Part shown: positions 24,876-34,568 of the stretch, in pieces
Layout of the letters: every line of letters starts with the position of its first letter
Position numbering within the stretch: position 1 is the first letter of the stretch
Source: Mycobacterium paraffinicum
GTDB lineage: Bacteria > Actinomycetota > Actinomycetes > Mycobacteriales > Mycobacteriaceae
DNA length: 64,000 nucleotides
Direction of reading: 5' to 3'
Assembly: GCF_001907675.1 (NCBI RefSeq)
Contig: NZ_MPNT01000020.1
Span: 40,529 to 104,528 of the forward strand
Notes under the pieces: generated by a model
The model's database searches: none
The model's input: only the letters and a program-made list of their open reading frames with translations
Told to the model about the DNA's origin: nothing
Position numbers and translations under genes: made by a program

Positions 24876-26240
24876 CTATGCGCCCAGCATCGCCTGGCCG
24901 CAGACGCGGATGACGTTGCCCGTCACCGCGTTAGAGGCCGGGCTGGCGAAGTAGGCGATGGCCTCCGCGACGTCGACGGGCTGGCCGCCCTGCAGCAGCG
25001 AATTCATCCGGCGGCCCACCTCGCGCGTGGCCAGCGGGATGGCGGCCGTCATTTGGGTCTCGATGAAACCCGGCGCGACGGCATTGATCGTGATGCCCTT
25101 GGCGTACAGCTCGGGCGCCAGCGCCTGGGTGAGGCCGATCATCCCGGCCTTGGTGGTGGCGTAGTTGGTCTGCCCGCGGTTGCCCGCGATGCCGGCCATC
25201 GAGGACAGCCCGATGATCCGGCCCCCTTCGCCGATGGTGCCATTGCCCACCAGTCCTTCGGTAAGCCGGAGCGGGGCAAGGAGATTGACCGCAAGCACCG
25301 CGTCCCACCGGGCGTCGTCCATGTTGGCCAGCAACTTGTCGCGGGTGATGCCGGCGTTGTTGACCAGCACGTCGGCGCGTCCGCCGTGGTGCTCTTGCAG
25401 GTGTTCGGTGATCTTGTCCACGGCGTCGTCCGCGGTGACGTCGAGCCACAACGCGGTGCCCCCGACCCTGCTCGCCGTCTCGGCCAGCGTCTCGGCGGCC
25501 GACTCGACGTCGATCGCGACGACGCGGGCGCCGTCGCGGGCGAACACCTCCGCGATCGTCGCGCCGATGCCGCGGGCGGCGCCGGTCACGATAGCGACCT
25601 TGCCGTCCAGCGGCCGCTCCCAGTCGGCCGGCGGCGTGGAGTCGGCCTCGCCGACGTAGAACACCTGGCCGTCCACGTAGGCCGACTTGGCCGACAGGAT
25701 GAATCGCATGGTCGATTCCAGGCCCGTCGCAGCGGGTTTGGCGCCGGGCGACACGTAGACCAGCGCCACCGTGGTGCCGTTGCGCAACTCCTTGCCCAGC
25801 GAGCGGGTGAATCCCTCCAAGGCGCGCTGCGCGATCCGCTCGTGCGGGCTGCCGGCGGCGTCGGGCGTGGTGCCCACCACGGCGACGCGCGCGGAGTGGC
25901 CCAGGTTGCGCAGCAGCGGCGTGAAGAACTCGTACAGCCCTCGGAGGCCTTCCGGCGTAGTGATGCCGGTGGCGTCGAACACCAGGCCGCCGAACTGGTC
26001 GGCCCAGCGTCCGCCGAGGTTGTTGCCGACCAGTTCGTAGTCCTTGTCCAGCGCGGCACGCAGCGGCTCGACGATTCGCCCCTCACCGCCGATCAGCAGC
26101 GCGCCGGCCAGGGGTGGATCGCCGGGCCGGTAACGGCGCAGCGTCTCGGGCTGCGGGACCCCGAGCTGCTTAGCGAGAAACGATCCAGGACCGGAATTGA
26201 CAACCTGAGAAAACAGATCGGACGAGACCTTGGGAGCCAC
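24876..26240 (-). CDS. fabG4: high-molecular-weight 3-oxoacyl-thioester reductase
   Basis: The 454-residue protein matches FabG4 (Rv0242c). An N-terminal flavodoxin-like domain (about 1-200) precedes a C-terminal short-chain dehydrogenase domain with the NAD-binding [12 protein letters not shown], and catalytic serine/tyrosine/lysine in L-S-S-M-A-G and Y-A-T-T-K. The long form distinguishes it from the 250-residue FabG/MabA. It reduces 3-oxoacyl thioesters with NADH. The GTG start at 26240 gives [10 protein letters not shown]. It begins the operon with htdX and diverges from fadA2; the inverted repeat at 26307-26322 lies in the shared promoter region. Confidence 0.94.
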   Translation of the reverse strand: MAPKVSSDLFSQVVNSGPGSFLAKQLGVPQPETLRRYRPGDPPLAGALLIGGEGRIVEPLRAALDKDYELVGNNLGGRWADQFGGLVFDATGITTPEGLRGLYEFFTPLLRNLGHSARVAVVGTTPDAAGSPHERIAQRALEGFTRSLGKELRNGTTVALVYVSPGAKPAATGLESTMRFILSAKSAYVDGQVFYVGEADSTPPADWERPLDGKVAIVTGAARGIGATIAEVFARDGARVVAIDVESAAETLAETASRVGGTALWLDVTADDAVDKITEHLQEHHGGRADVLVNNAGITRDKLLANMDDARWDAVLAVNLLAPLRLTEGLVGNGTIGEGGRIIGLSSMAGIAGNRGQTNYATTKAGMIGLTQALAPELYAKGITINAVAPGFIETQMTAAIPLATREVGRRMNSLLQGGQPVDVAEAIAYFASPASNAVTGNVIRVCGQAMLGA

Positions 26241-26306
26241 CGGAGCTACCTTCCATGTGCTTGCGAAGTCGGGGTGTGCCTACAGCACAACCGTATCGGG
26301 GACGAA

Positions 26307-26322
26307 CTTACTTCAGAGTAAG
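26307..26322. promoter_or_regulatory. inverted repeat operator between fabG4-htdX and fadA2
   Basis: CTTACTTCAGAGTAAG has perfect 6-base arms and a 4-base spacer. It is 67 bases upstream of fabG4 and 80 bases upstream of fadA2, so a single regulator could control both transcripts. Near-identical sites occur upstream of the TetR gene (22014) and fadE5 (29932). Confidence 0.6.
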
Positions 26323-26401
26323 AACAGTGGGTAGTATGGCCCCAGACGGGCATACCAAAACCGACAGACGGCAGATAACGGCAGATAACACGGAGAAGAC
26401 A

Positions 26402-27739
26402 GTGGCTCCTGCAAGTTCCGAGGCAAGCAACCAGCGCAGTTCGCAGCGCCGACCCGTCGCCGTGCTGGGCGGCAACCGCATTCCGTTCGCCCGGTCCGAC
26501 GGCGCGTACGCCGAGGCGTCCAACCAGGACATGTTCACCGCCGCGCTGGGTGGACTGGTCGACCGCTTCGGACTGGCCGGCGAGCGGCTGGGCGTGGTGG
26601 TCGGCGGCGCCGTGCTCAAGCACAGCCGGGACTTCAACCTCACCCGCGAATGCGTGCTGGGCTCCGAGCTGTCGTCGTACACGCCGGCGTTCGACCTGCA
26701 GCAGGCGTGCGGCACCGGCCTGCAGGCCGCCATCGCCGCGGCCGACGGCATCGCGTCCGGGCGTTACGACGTCGCCGCCGCCGGCGGGGTGGACACCACC
26801 TCGGACCCGCCGATCGCCCTGGGTGACAACCTGCGCCGCACACTGCTCAAGTTGCGCCGGTCCAAGTCCAACGTCCAGCGGCTGAGGCTGGTGGGCACGC
26901 TGCCCGCGAACCTGGGCATCCAGATCCCGGTCAACAGCGAGCCGCGCACCGGGCTTTCCATGGGCGAGCACCAGGCGATCACCGCCAAGCAGATGGGCAT
27001 CAAGCGCGTCGACCAGGACGAACTGGCCGCGGCCAGCCACCGCAACATGGCCGCCGCCTACGATCGCGGTTTCTTCGACGACCTCGTCACCCCGTTCCTC
27101 GGGCTGTACCGCGACGACAACCTGCGCCCGGACTCGTCGGCCGAGAAGCTGGCGAAGCTCAAGCCGGTGTTCGGCGTGAAGTCCGGGGACGCGACGATGA
27201 CGGCCGGCAACTCCACCCCGCTGACCGACGGCGCCTCCGTCGCACTGCTGGCCTCCGAGGAGTGGGCCTCAGCCCACTCGCTGACGCCGCTGGCGTTCCT
27301 GGTGGATGCGGAGACCGCGGCCGTGGACTACGTCAACGGCCGCGACGGCCTGCTGATGGCACCCACCTACGCGGTGCCGCGGCTGCTGGCCCGTAACGGG
27401 CTGAGCCTGCAGGACTTCGACTTCTACGAGATCCATGAGGCCTTCGCCTCGGTGGTGCTGGCGCACCTGCAGGCGTGGGAGTCGGAGGACTACTGCAAGG
27501 AGCGGCTGGGCCTGGACGCCGCGCTCGGCTCGATCGACCGGTCGAAGCTCAACGTCAACGGGTCGTCACTGGCGGCCGGGCATCCCTTCGCCGCCACCGG
27601 CGGGCGGATCCTGGCCCAGGCGGCCAAGCAGCTCGCCCAGAAGAAGGCGGAGCAGAAGGGTGGGGGCAAGCCGCTGCGTGCGCTGGTCTCCATCTGCGCC
27701 GCCGGTGGCCAGGGCGTGGCCGCGATCCTCGAGGCCTGA
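26402..27739 (+). CDS. fadA2: acetyl-CoA acetyltransferase/3-ketoacyl-CoA thiolase
   Basis: The 445-residue thiolase matches FadA2 (Rv0243). The three catalytic motifs are present: nucleophile cysteine in Q-A-C-G-T-G-L-Q-A, histidine in A-G-H-P-F-A-A-T-G-G, and second cysteine in S-I-C-A-A-G-G-Q-G. The enzyme cleaves 3-ketoacyl-CoA with CoA, or in reverse condenses acyl-CoAs. GTG 26402 was chosen from alignment with the H37Rv length and a GGAGAAG site; an ATG at 26336 is in frame. Residues about 1-18 (S-S-E-A-S-N-Q-R-S-S) are low-complexity. Divergent from fabG4-htdX, and two hairpin terminators follow it before the convergent fadE5. Confidence 0.93.
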   Translation: MAPASSEASNQRSSQRRPVAVLGGNRIPFARSDGAYAEASNQDMFTAALGGLVDRFGLAGERLGVVVGGAVLKHSRDFNLTRECVLGSELSSYTPAFDLQQACGTGLQAAIAAADGIASGRYDVAAAGGVDTTSDPPIALGDNLRRTLLKLRRSKSNVQRLRLVGTLPANLGIQIPVNSEPRTGLSMGEHQAITAKQMGIKRVDQDELAAASHRNMAAAYDRGFFDDLVTPFLGLYRDDNLRPDSSAEKLAKLKPVFGVKSGDATMTAGNSTPLTDGASVALLASEEWASAHSLTPLAFLVDAETAAVDYVNGRDGLLMAPTYAVPRLLARNGLSLQDFDFYEIHEAFASVVLAHLQAWESEDYCKERLGLDAALGSIDRSKLNVNGSSLAAGHPFAATGGRILAQAAKQLAQKKAEQKGGGKPLRALVSICAAGGQGVAAILEA

Positions 27740-27914
27740 GCGCCTCTCCGCGTTGGCGGTTTCATGAAATCGGTCACAGCGGGTTAGCAATCCGGGCGGT
27801 TGGGTATCCGTATGCGCGGATGGCCCCGTGTTGTGGTCTGACCCCCCGACCCCGACGGCAATACGGGGCATCCCTGGAACGGCCGCCGGTCGGCGTGGAC
27901 GGGCGTACGAGAAG

Positions 27915-27954
27915 GGCCGCCGCTGGAGTGAGGGGATCCAGCGGCGGCCTTTTT
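27915..27954 (+). terminator. Rho-independent terminator after fadA2
   Basis: A perfect 13-bp stem, GGCCGCCGCTGGA with TCCAGCGGCGGCC, encloses a 9-base loop and is followed directly by TTTTT. It is placed for transcripts from fadA2, 175 bases after its stop. This is the clearest intrinsic terminator in the window. Confidence 0.88.
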
Positions 27955-27988
27955 GTGCCGCCCGTGCCCAAAGCCCTAGCTCAAAGCA

Positions 27989-28020
27989 AAAGCCCCGCTC
28001 CCATCCGGAAGCGGGGCTTT
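27989..28020 (-). terminator. terminator hairpin after fadE5 (possibly bidirectional)
   Basis: AAAGCCCCGCT pairs with AGCGGGGCTTT (11 bp, 10-base loop). The outer A/T pairs give T-runs on both strands (CTTT and CTTTTG), so it can stop fadE5 on the minus strand and read-through from fadA2. It lies 23 bases past the fadE5 stop. Confidence 0.8.
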
Positions 28021-28043
28021 CGACTTGCCTTCAGAAGTGCCTG

Positions 28044-29879
28044 TCAGAAGGCGGCTTCGTCGAGCTCCATGATGTCGTTGTCCAGCGTCTCGATCACCTC
28101 GCGGGTGCTGGCCAGCAGCGGCAGGAAGTTCTTCGCGAAGAACGAGGCCACCGCGATCTTGCCCTCGTAGAAGGACCGCTCCTCGCCGCTGGCGCCGGCG
28201 TCCAGCGCCTGTACGGCCACGGCGGCCTGACGCTGCAGCAACCAGCCGATGATCAGGTCGCCGACGCTCATCAGGAAGCGCACCGAACCCAGGCCCACCT
28301 TGTAGAGGCTGGTCACGTCTTCCTGCGCCGCCATCAGGTAACCGGTCAGCGTGGCCGCCATCGACTGGACGTCGGCCAGGGCCTTCGCCAACAGCTCGCG
28401 CTCGGACTTCAGCCGCCCGTTGCCGGACTCGCTGTCCACGAACTTCTGGATCTCGCCCGAGACGTGGGCCAGCGCCACACCCTTGTCGCGGACGATCTTC
28501 CGGAAGAAGAAGTCCTGCGCCTGGATGGCCGTGGTGCCCTCGTAGAGGGAGTCGATCTTCGCGTCCCGGATGTACTGCTCGATCGGGTAGTCCTGCAGGA
28601 AGCCGGACCCACCGAAGGTCTGCAGGCTCTCGGTCAGCTTGGCGTAGGCCTGCTCGGAACCGACACCCTTGACCACCGGCAGCATCAGGTCGTTGACCTT
28701 CACCGCCAGCTCGGCGTCCACGCCGTGCACCGCCTCGGCGACCGCCGCGTCCTGGTAGGTCGCGGTGTACAGGTACAGCGCACGCAGACCCTCGGCGTAG
28801 GCCTTCTGGGTCATCAGCGACCGGCGCACGTCGGGGTGGTGCGTGATGGTCACCCGCGGGGCGGTCTTGTCGGTCATCTGCGTCATGTCGGCGCCCTGCA
28901 CGCGGGACTTGGCGTACTCCAGCGCGTTCAGGTAGCCGGTCGACAGGGTGGCGATGGCCTTGGTGCCCACCATCATGCGGGCCTGCTCGATGACCTCGAA
29001 CATCTGCGCGATGCCGTTGTGCACCTCGCCGACGAGCCAGCCCTTGGCGGGCACGTCGTGCTGACCGAAGGACAGCTCACAGGTGGCCGAAACCTTCAGG
29101 CCCATCTTGTGCTCGACGTTGGTCACGAAGACGCCGTTGCGCTCGCCCAGCTCGCCGGTCTCGAAGTCGAACAGGAACTTGGGTACGAAGAACAGCGACA
29201 GGCCCTTGGTGCCCGGACCCGCGCCCTCGGGGCGGGCCAACACCAGGTGGAAGATGTTCTCGAACAGGTCGCCGGAGTCGGCCGAGGTGATGAACCGCTT
29301 CACGCCCTCGATGTGCCACGAGCCGTCGTCCTGCTTGATCGCCTTGGTCCGGCCCGCGCCGACGTCGGAACCGGCGTCCGGCTCGGTCAGCACCATGGTG
29401 GAGCCCCATCCGCGCTCGGCGCAGATCACGGCCCACTTCTTCTGCTCCTCGGTGCCGAGGTGGTAGAGGATGTTGGCGAACCCGGCGCCGCCGCCGTACA
29501 TCCACACGGCGGGGTTGGCGCCGAGCAGGTGCTCGTGCAGCGCCCACACCAGGGCCCGGGGCATCGGCATGCCGCCGAGCACCTCGTCGATGCCGACCTT
29601 GTCCCACCCGGCGTCGGTGACGGCCTTGACCGACTTCTTGAACGACTCGGGCAGCGTCACCGAGTGGGTCTTCGGGTCGAAGACCGGCGGGTTGCGGTCA
29701 CCCTCGACGAACGACTCGGCGATGGGCCCCTCGGCCAGCCGGCTGATCTCTGACAACATTTCGCGCGCGGTGTCGACGTCCAGATCGCTGTAGTCGCCGG
29801 CGCCCAAAGCCTTCTCAACGCCCAAGACCTCGAACAGGTTGAACACCTGGTCACGGACGTTGCTCTTGTAGTGGCTCAC
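28044..29879 (-). CDS. fadE5: acyl-CoA dehydrogenase, broad chain length
   Basis: The 611-residue protein equals M. tuberculosis FadE5 (Rv0244c) in length. It contains the FAD-site [12 protein letters not shown] and F-I-T-S-A-D segments, the R-x-x-G-x-x-x-Q-like C-terminal F-G-G-S-G-F, and the catalytic glutamate in [14 protein letters not shown]. It introduces the trans-2 double bond in acyl-CoAs during beta-oxidation. The extra C-terminal domain (about residues 470-611) is typical of this long subgroup. The inverted repeat GTTACC-N4-AGTAAC lies 53 bases upstream, and a bidirectional terminator lies downstream. Confidence 0.95.
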   Translation of the reverse strand: MSHYKSNVRDQVFNLFEVLGVEKALGAGDYSDLDVDTAREMLSEISRLAEGPIAESFVEGDRNPPVFDPKTHSVTLPESFKKSVKAVTDAGWDKVGIDEVLGGMPMPRALVWALHEHLLGANPAVWMYGGGAGFANILYHLGTEEQKKWAVICAERGWGSTMVLTEPDAGSDVGAGRTKAIKQDDGSWHIEGVKRFITSADSGDLFENIFHLVLARPEGAGPGTKGLSLFFVPKFLFDFETGELGERNGVFVTNVEHKMGLKVSATCELSFGQHDVPAKGWLVGEVHNGIAQMFEVIEQARMMVGTKAIATLSTGYLNALEYAKSRVQGADMTQMTDKTAPRVTITHHPDVRRSLMTQKAYAEGLRALYLYTATYQDAAVAEAVHGVDAELAVKVNDLMLPVVKGVGSEQAYAKLTESLQTFGGSGFLQDYPIEQYIRDAKIDSLYEGTTAIQAQDFFFRKIVRDKGVALAHVSGEIQKFVDSESGNGRLKSERELLAKALADVQSMAATLTGYLMAAQEDVTSLYKVGLGSVRFLMSVGDLIIGWLLQRQAAVAVQALDAGASGEERSFYEGKIAVASFFAKNFLPLLASTREVIETLDNDIMELDEAAF

Positions 29880-29931
29880 TACGGTTTCCTCCTCGTTGAG
29901 AATGCCACTTGTGGTTGGGTACTACTTCTAA

Positions 29932-29947
29932 GTTACCCACCAGTAAC
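29932..29947. promoter_or_regulatory. TTAC-N6-GTAA inverted repeat upstream of fadE5
   Basis: GTTACCCACCAGTAAC carries TTAC and GTAA separated by 6 bases, the same geometry as the fadA2/fabG4 site. It is 53 bases upstream of the fadE5 start, an operator or promoter position. The outer base pair is G/C here and C/G in the other sites. Confidence 0.5.
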
Positions 29948-30016
29948 ACCGCTAAAATATCGCTCTCGGACAGTTCAACGCAAGTCAATGTGAGCTAGAT
30001 TTCATCACCTAATTAA

Positions 30017-30028
30017 CCAACCGGTTGG
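30017..30028. promoter_or_regulatory. perfect palindrome upstream of the 2OG oxygenase gene
   Basis: CCAACCGGTTGG is a 12-bp perfect palindrome 54 bases before the oxygenase start. It sits in an AT-richer strip between fadE5 and the oxygenase. A TetR-type operator is the simplest reading, but no regulator is adjacent. Confidence 0.4.
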
Positions 30029-30081
30029 GAAGCCCGCGCGGAGCTGCTGACCTGCGACGATAACGAAACGGAACTCAAACT

Positions 30082-31107
30082 ATGGGATGCATCACCACCC
30101 TGCCCGTAGTGGATCTGCGCTCGTCGGTGGCCGAATTGCGGCGGGCGCTGCGCGAGGCCGCGCACGAGGTGGGGTTCTTCTACCTGGCCGGCCATGGCGT
30201 GCCCGAGGGGCTCTCCCACCGGATGCTGGAGGCGGCGCGCAGGCTGTTCGAGCTGCCCGACGCCGAGAAGGAAGCGGTCGCCATGGTGCGCAGCCCGCAC
30301 TTTCGCGGCTACACCCGGCTGGGCGGCGAGCTGACCCGCGGCGAGGTGGACTGGCGGGAGCAGATCGACATCGGGCCCGAACGCGCACCCGTCGGGGGCC
30401 CCGGCAAGCCCGACTACCTGTGGTTACAGGGACCCAACCAGTGGCCGGCTTCGATGCCCGAGCTGCCCGGGATCATCGCCGACTGGGACACCGCGCTGTC
30501 CGGGGTGGCCCGCACTCTGCTCCGGCACTGGGCGGCGTCCCTGGGCAGCCCGCCGGACGTGTTCGACCCCGCCTTCGCCGAGACGCCCGCCACCCTGATC
30601 AAGATCGTGCGCTACCCGCGCAGCGCGGCCTCACCGCAGGGCGTGGGCCCGCACAAGGACTCCGGGGTGTTGACGCTGCTGCTGGCCGAGCCGGGCAGCC
30701 GCGGGCTGCAGGTACGCCGGCCCGGCACCGACGAGTGGATCGACGTGCCACCCACCGACGGCGCCTTCGTCGTCAACATCGGTGAGTTGTTGGAGGTGGC
30801 GACGGGGGGCTACCTGCGGGCCACGGAGCACCGGGTGACTCTGGACGGGCAGGCGGCGGACCGGGTCTCGGTGCCGTACTTCTTCAACCCGCGCCTGGAC
30901 GCGCAGATCCCCGTGCTGACGCTGCCCCCCGAACTGCGCGCTCGTGCCGGCCGCGTGGCCGACCCGGCGGATCCGATCTTCTCCGTCTATGGCCGCAACG
31001 CCTGGAAGAGCAGGTTGCGCGCGCACCCCGATGTGGCTTCAGCGCACGGATATTCGGCGGGTAGGGTCGGGGACGAGAATCCCTTTCTCGGCTCAAGGGG
31101 CGAATGA
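30082..31107 (+). CDS. 2-oxoglutarate/Fe(II) oxygenase, isopenicillin N synthase-like
   Basis: The 341-residue protein has the N-terminal DIOX_N domain (V-G-F-F-Y-L-A-G-H-G-V-P, residues about 31-42) and a C-terminal double-stranded beta-helix domain. The iron-binding triad is visible: H and D in G-P-H-K-D-S-G, and H in A-T-E-H-R-V; the 2OG-binding arginine lies in D-R-V-S-V-P-Y-F-F. The enzyme would couple 2OG decarboxylation to oxidation of a small molecule; the substrate is unknown. It precedes the flavin-reductase-like gene by 6 bases and is likely in one transcript with it. I do not recall it between fadE5 and Rv0245 in H37Rv. Confidence 0.88.
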   Translation: MGCITTLPVVDLRSSVAELRRALREAAHEVGFFYLAGHGVPEGLSHRMLEAARRLFELPDAEKEAVAMVRSPHFRGYTRLGGELTRGEVDWREQIDIGPERAPVGGPGKPDYLWLQGPNQWPASMPELPGIIADWDTALSGVARTLLRHWAASLGSPPDVFDPAFAETPATLIKIVRYPRSAASPQGVGPHKDSGVLTLLLAEPGSRGLQVRRPGTDEWIDVPPTDGAFVVNIGELLEVATGGYLRATEHRVTLDGQAADRVSVPYFFNPRLDAQIPVLTLPPELRARAGRVADPADPIFSVYGRNAWKSRLRAHPDVASAHGYSAGRVGDENPFLGSRGE

Positions 31108-31602
<495 letters not shown>

Positions 31603-31604
31603 GA

Positions 31605-31760
31605 CTACGGGCGGCGGCTGAGTTCGGCCCGGAAGCCGGCTATCCGCTGCTCGATCTCCGCGGCGTCGTCGTGGCGGCCTTCCTTGCGCGCAAGGTCGGC
31701 GCGGACCGACAACTCCCGGATGGCGGTTCGAATTTCGTTGACGCTAGTGGTTTCTCGCAT
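31605..31760 (-). CDS. small acidic/basic helical protein, 51 residues, function unknown
   Basis: An open frame encodes M-R-E-T-T-S-V-N-E-I-R to a C-terminal R-A-E-L-S-R-R-P. It is highly charged and probably all-helical, with heptad-like spacing (E-L-S-V-R-A-D-L-A-R, I-E-Q-R-I-A-G-F). GGGAG lies immediately before the ATG, and a GTG three codons upstream is in frame and may be the real start. The stop is 2 bases past the convergent flavin reductase stop. It precedes the sdh operon on the same strand as a neighbour but 98 bases downstream of sdhB. No family is recognised; codon use is ordinary for the region. Confidence 0.6.
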   Translation of the reverse strand: MRETTSVNEIRTAIRELSVRADLARKEGRHDDAAEIEQRIAGFRAELSRRP

Positions 31761-31858
31761 ATCTCCCACGCTGCTTTTCGGTTGGGGGCAGACCGCCGGG
31801 CTTCGGCCCGACAGGGTGATATGCGGATACCCGGCGCACCGGGTGGGCTAACGCCCGG

Positions 31859-32605
31859 TCAGCGCCGGAACAGCTTGTTGCCCAACCACACCACCGGGTC
31901 GTACTTGCGGTCGGCGACCCGCTCTTTCATCGGGATCAGTGCGTTGTCGGTGATCTTGATGTTCTCCGGGCAGACCTCGGTGCAGCACTTGGTGATGTTG
32001 CAGTAGCCCAGGCCGTGTTGCTCCTGCGCCTGATTGCGCCGGTCCAGCGTGTCCAGCGGGTGCATCTCGAGTTCAGCGATCCGCATCAGGAAGCGCGGCC
32101 CGGCGAACGCCTTCTTGTTCTCCTCGTGGTCGCGGACCACGTGGCACACGTTCTGGCACAGGAAGCACTCGATGCACTTACGGAACTCCTGCGAGCGTTG
32201 CACGTCGGCCTGCGCCATCCGGTACTCGCCCGGCTGCAGGTCCTTCGGCGGCGCGAAGGCGGGGATCTCGCGCGCTTTCTCGTAGTTGAAGGAGACGTCG
32301 GTGACCAGGTCGCGGATCACCGGGAACGTCCGCAGCGGCGTCACGGTCACCACCTCGTCCTCGGCGAACGTGGACATCCGGGTCATGCACAGCAACCGCG
32401 GCACCCCGTTGATCTCCGCCGAGCAGGAACCGCACTTGCCCGCCTTGCAGTTCCACCGCACGGCGAGGTCGGGCGTCTGGGTCTGTTGCAGGCGGTGGAT
32501 GATGTCGAGCACCACCTCGCCCTCGTTGACCTCCACCGTGAAGTCCTGCAGCGCGCCGTTGGCATCGTCACCGCGCCACACACGCATGGTCGCGTTGTAG
32601 GTCAT
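31859..32605 (-). CDS. sdhB: succinate dehydrogenase iron-sulfur subunit, Sdh1 type
   Basis: The 248-residue protein matches Rv0247c. Residues C53, C58, C61 and C73 form the N-terminal [2Fe-2S] ferredoxin cluster (C-K-A-G-K-C-G-S-C). The C-terminal domain has the [4Fe-4S]/[3Fe-4S] motifs C-I-E-C-F-L-C-Q-N-V-C and C-C-T-E-V-C-P-E-N. It passes electrons from the flavoprotein to the membrane anchor. The start overlaps the sdhA stop by one base (TAATG). The complex oxidises succinate in the inner membrane and reduces menaquinone; Rv0247c is sometimes labelled fumarate reductase. Confidence 0.93.
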   Translation of the reverse strand: MTYNATMRVWRGDDANGALQDFTVEVNEGEVVLDIIHRLQQTQTPDLAVRWNCKAGKCGSCSAEINGVPRLLCMTRMSTFAEDEVVTVTPLRTFPVIRDLVTDVSFNYEKAREIPAFAPPKDLQPGEYRMAQADVQRSQEFRKCIECFLCQNVCHVVRDHEENKKAFAGPRFLMRIAELEMHPLDTLDRRNQAQEQHGLGYCNITKCCTEVCPENIKITDNALIPMKERVADRKYDPVVWLGNKLFRR

Positions 32606-34521
32606 TAGCCTCTCCGTCCTGGATGCTCGGCCAGCTCGTCGTCGGTGTAGTACTTCTCCAGCTCGGAGATCTCGAAGAGCTCCAGCAGATCGGATCGCAT
32701 CGGCACCTGGTCCTTGCGGGTGATGCTGATGTCCGGGATCACCTCGTCGCCACCGGCGGCCTGGCAGACCAGCAGGACTTTGCGCCACCCGGAGTCCATC
32801 GACGGATGGTCGTCGCGGGTGTGGCCGCCGCGGCTTTCGGTGCGCTCGAGCGCCGCCTTGGCGACGCACTCGCTGACCAGCAGCATGTTGCGCAGGTCGA
32901 TGGCCAGGTTCCAGCCCGGGTTGTACCGGCGTCCGCCCTCCACGTGCAGGTTCTTGAACCGCTCGCGCAGCTTGTCCAGGCGGCCCAGCGCCTCGGAGAT
33001 CTCGTCCGCGTTGCGGATGATGCCCACGAGGTCGTTCATCGACTGCTGCAGCTCGAGCTGCAGCGTGTAGGGGTTCTCTGCCGGAGCGCCGCCGGCCGGT
33101 GCCTCGAAGGGAGACAGCGCCCGCTTCGACGCCGTCTCGACGGCCTCGGCCGAGACGGTCGGACGGCTGCTCAGCGCACGCACGTAGTCGGCGGCGCCCA
33201 GGCCCGCGCGCCGGCCGAAGACCAGCAGGTCCGACAGGGAGTTGCCGCCCAGCCGGTTGGAGCCGTGCATGCCGCCGGAGCACTCGCCCGCGGCGAACAG
33301 GCCCGGGACGGTGGCCGCGCCGGTGTCGGCGTCCACCTCGACGCCGCCCATCACGTAGTGGCAGGTGGGCCCGACTTCCATCGGCTCCTTGGTGATGTCG
33401 ACGCCGGCCAGCTCCTTGAACTGGTGGTACATCGAGGGCAGCCGCCGCTTGATCTCCTCGGGCGTCAACCGGGACGCGATGTCGAGGAACACGCCGCCGT
33501 GCGGGCTGCCACGGCCGGCCTTGACCTCCGAGTTGATCGCTCGGGCGACCTCGTCGCGGGGCAGCAGGTCGGGGGTGCGGCGGGCCGAGTCGTTGTCCTT
33601 GAGCCACTGGTCGGCCTCTTGCTCGGACTCGGCGTACTGACCCTTGAACACCGGCGGGATGTAGTCGAACATGAACCGCTTGTTGTCGGAGTTCTTCAGC
33701 ACCCCGCCGTCACCGCGGACACCTTCGGTGACGAGGATCCCCTTCACGCTGGGCGGCCACACCATGCCCGTCGGGTGGAACTGGACGAACTCCATGTTGA
33801 TCAGCGACGCGCCCGCCCGCAGCGCCAGTGCGTGCCCGTCGCCGGTGTACTCCCACGAGTTCGAGGTGACCTTGAACGACTTGCCGATGCCACCGGTGGC
33901 GAGCACCACCGCGGGCGCCTCGAACAGGACGAACTGGCCCGTCTCGCGCCAGTAGCCGAACGCGCCGGCGATCGCGTCGCCGTCCTTGATCAGTTCGGTG
34001 ATGGTGCACTCGGCGAACACCTTGATGCGCGCCTCGTAGTCGCCGAGCTCGGCGAAGTCCTCCTGCTGCAGCGAGACGATTTTCTGCTGCATGGTGCGGA
34101 TCAGCTCCAGGCCGGTGCGGTCACCGACGTGCGCCAGGCGTGGGTAGGTGTGGCCGCCGAAGTTGCGCTGGCTGATCTTGCCGTCCTTGAGGCGATCGAA
34201 CAGCGCCCCATAGGTTTCCAGCTCCCAGACGCGGTCCGGCGCCTCCTTGGCGTGCAGCTCGGCCATCCGCCAGTTGTTGAGGAACTTCCCCCCGCGCATC
34301 GTGTCGCCGAAGTGGGTCTTCCAGTTGTCCTTCGGGTTGGTGTTGCCCATCGACGCCGCACAGCCGCCCTCGGCCATCACCGTGTGGGCCTTGCCGAACA
34401 GCGACTTGCACACCACCGCGACCTTGAGGCCGCGTTCCCGCGCCTCGATGACCGCACGCAGCCCCGCGCCGCCGGCGCCGATGACGACTACGTCGTAGGC
34501 ATGCCGCTCGACCTCAACCAT
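32605..34521 (-). CDS. sdhA: succinate dehydrogenase flavoprotein subunit, Sdh1 type
   Basis: The 638-residue protein matches Rv0248c (about 646). The dinucleotide-binding G-A-G-G-A-G-L-R-A starts near residue 16, and H46 in K-A-H-T-V-M-A-E-G-G is the expected covalent FAD attachment. Substrate-site motifs include H-P-T-G and the active-site arginine segment in the C-terminal half (E-S-R-G-G-H-T-R-D-D-H-P). It oxidises succinate to fumarate on the cytoplasmic face. It lies between the anchor gene (47 bases upstream) and sdhB (1-base overlap) in a three-gene operon. Confidence 0.94.
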   Translation of the reverse strand: MVEVERHAYDVVVIGAGGAGLRAVIEARERGLKVAVVCKSLFGKAHTVMAEGGCAASMGNTNPKDNWKTHFGDTMRGGKFLNNWRMAELHAKEAPDRVWELETYGALFDRLKDGKISQRNFGGHTYPRLAHVGDRTGLELIRTMQQKIVSLQQEDFAELGDYEARIKVFAECTITELIKDGDAIAGAFGYWRETGQFVLFEAPAVVLATGGIGKSFKVTSNSWEYTGDGHALALRAGASLINMEFVQFHPTGMVWPPSVKGILVTEGVRGDGGVLKNSDNKRFMFDYIPPVFKGQYAESEQEADQWLKDNDSARRTPDLLPRDEVARAINSEVKAGRGSPHGGVFLDIASRLTPEEIKRRLPSMYHQFKELAGVDITKEPMEVGPTCHYVMGGVEVDADTGAATVPGLFAAGECSGGMHGSNRLGGNSLSDLLVFGRRAGLGAADYVRALSSRPTVSAEAVETASKRALSPFEAPAGGAPAENPYTLQLELQQSMNDLVGIIRNADEISEALGRLDKLRERFKNLHVEGGRRYNPGWNLAIDLRNMLLVSECVAKAALERTESRGGHTRDDHPSMDSGWRKVLLVCQAAGGDEVIPDISITRKDQVPMRSDLLELFEISELEKYYTDDELAEHPGRRG

Positions 34522-34568
34522 GAAAACCCTCGCTAGCTAAGTTCCGGAATTGTTGTTCGAATGGCTTC

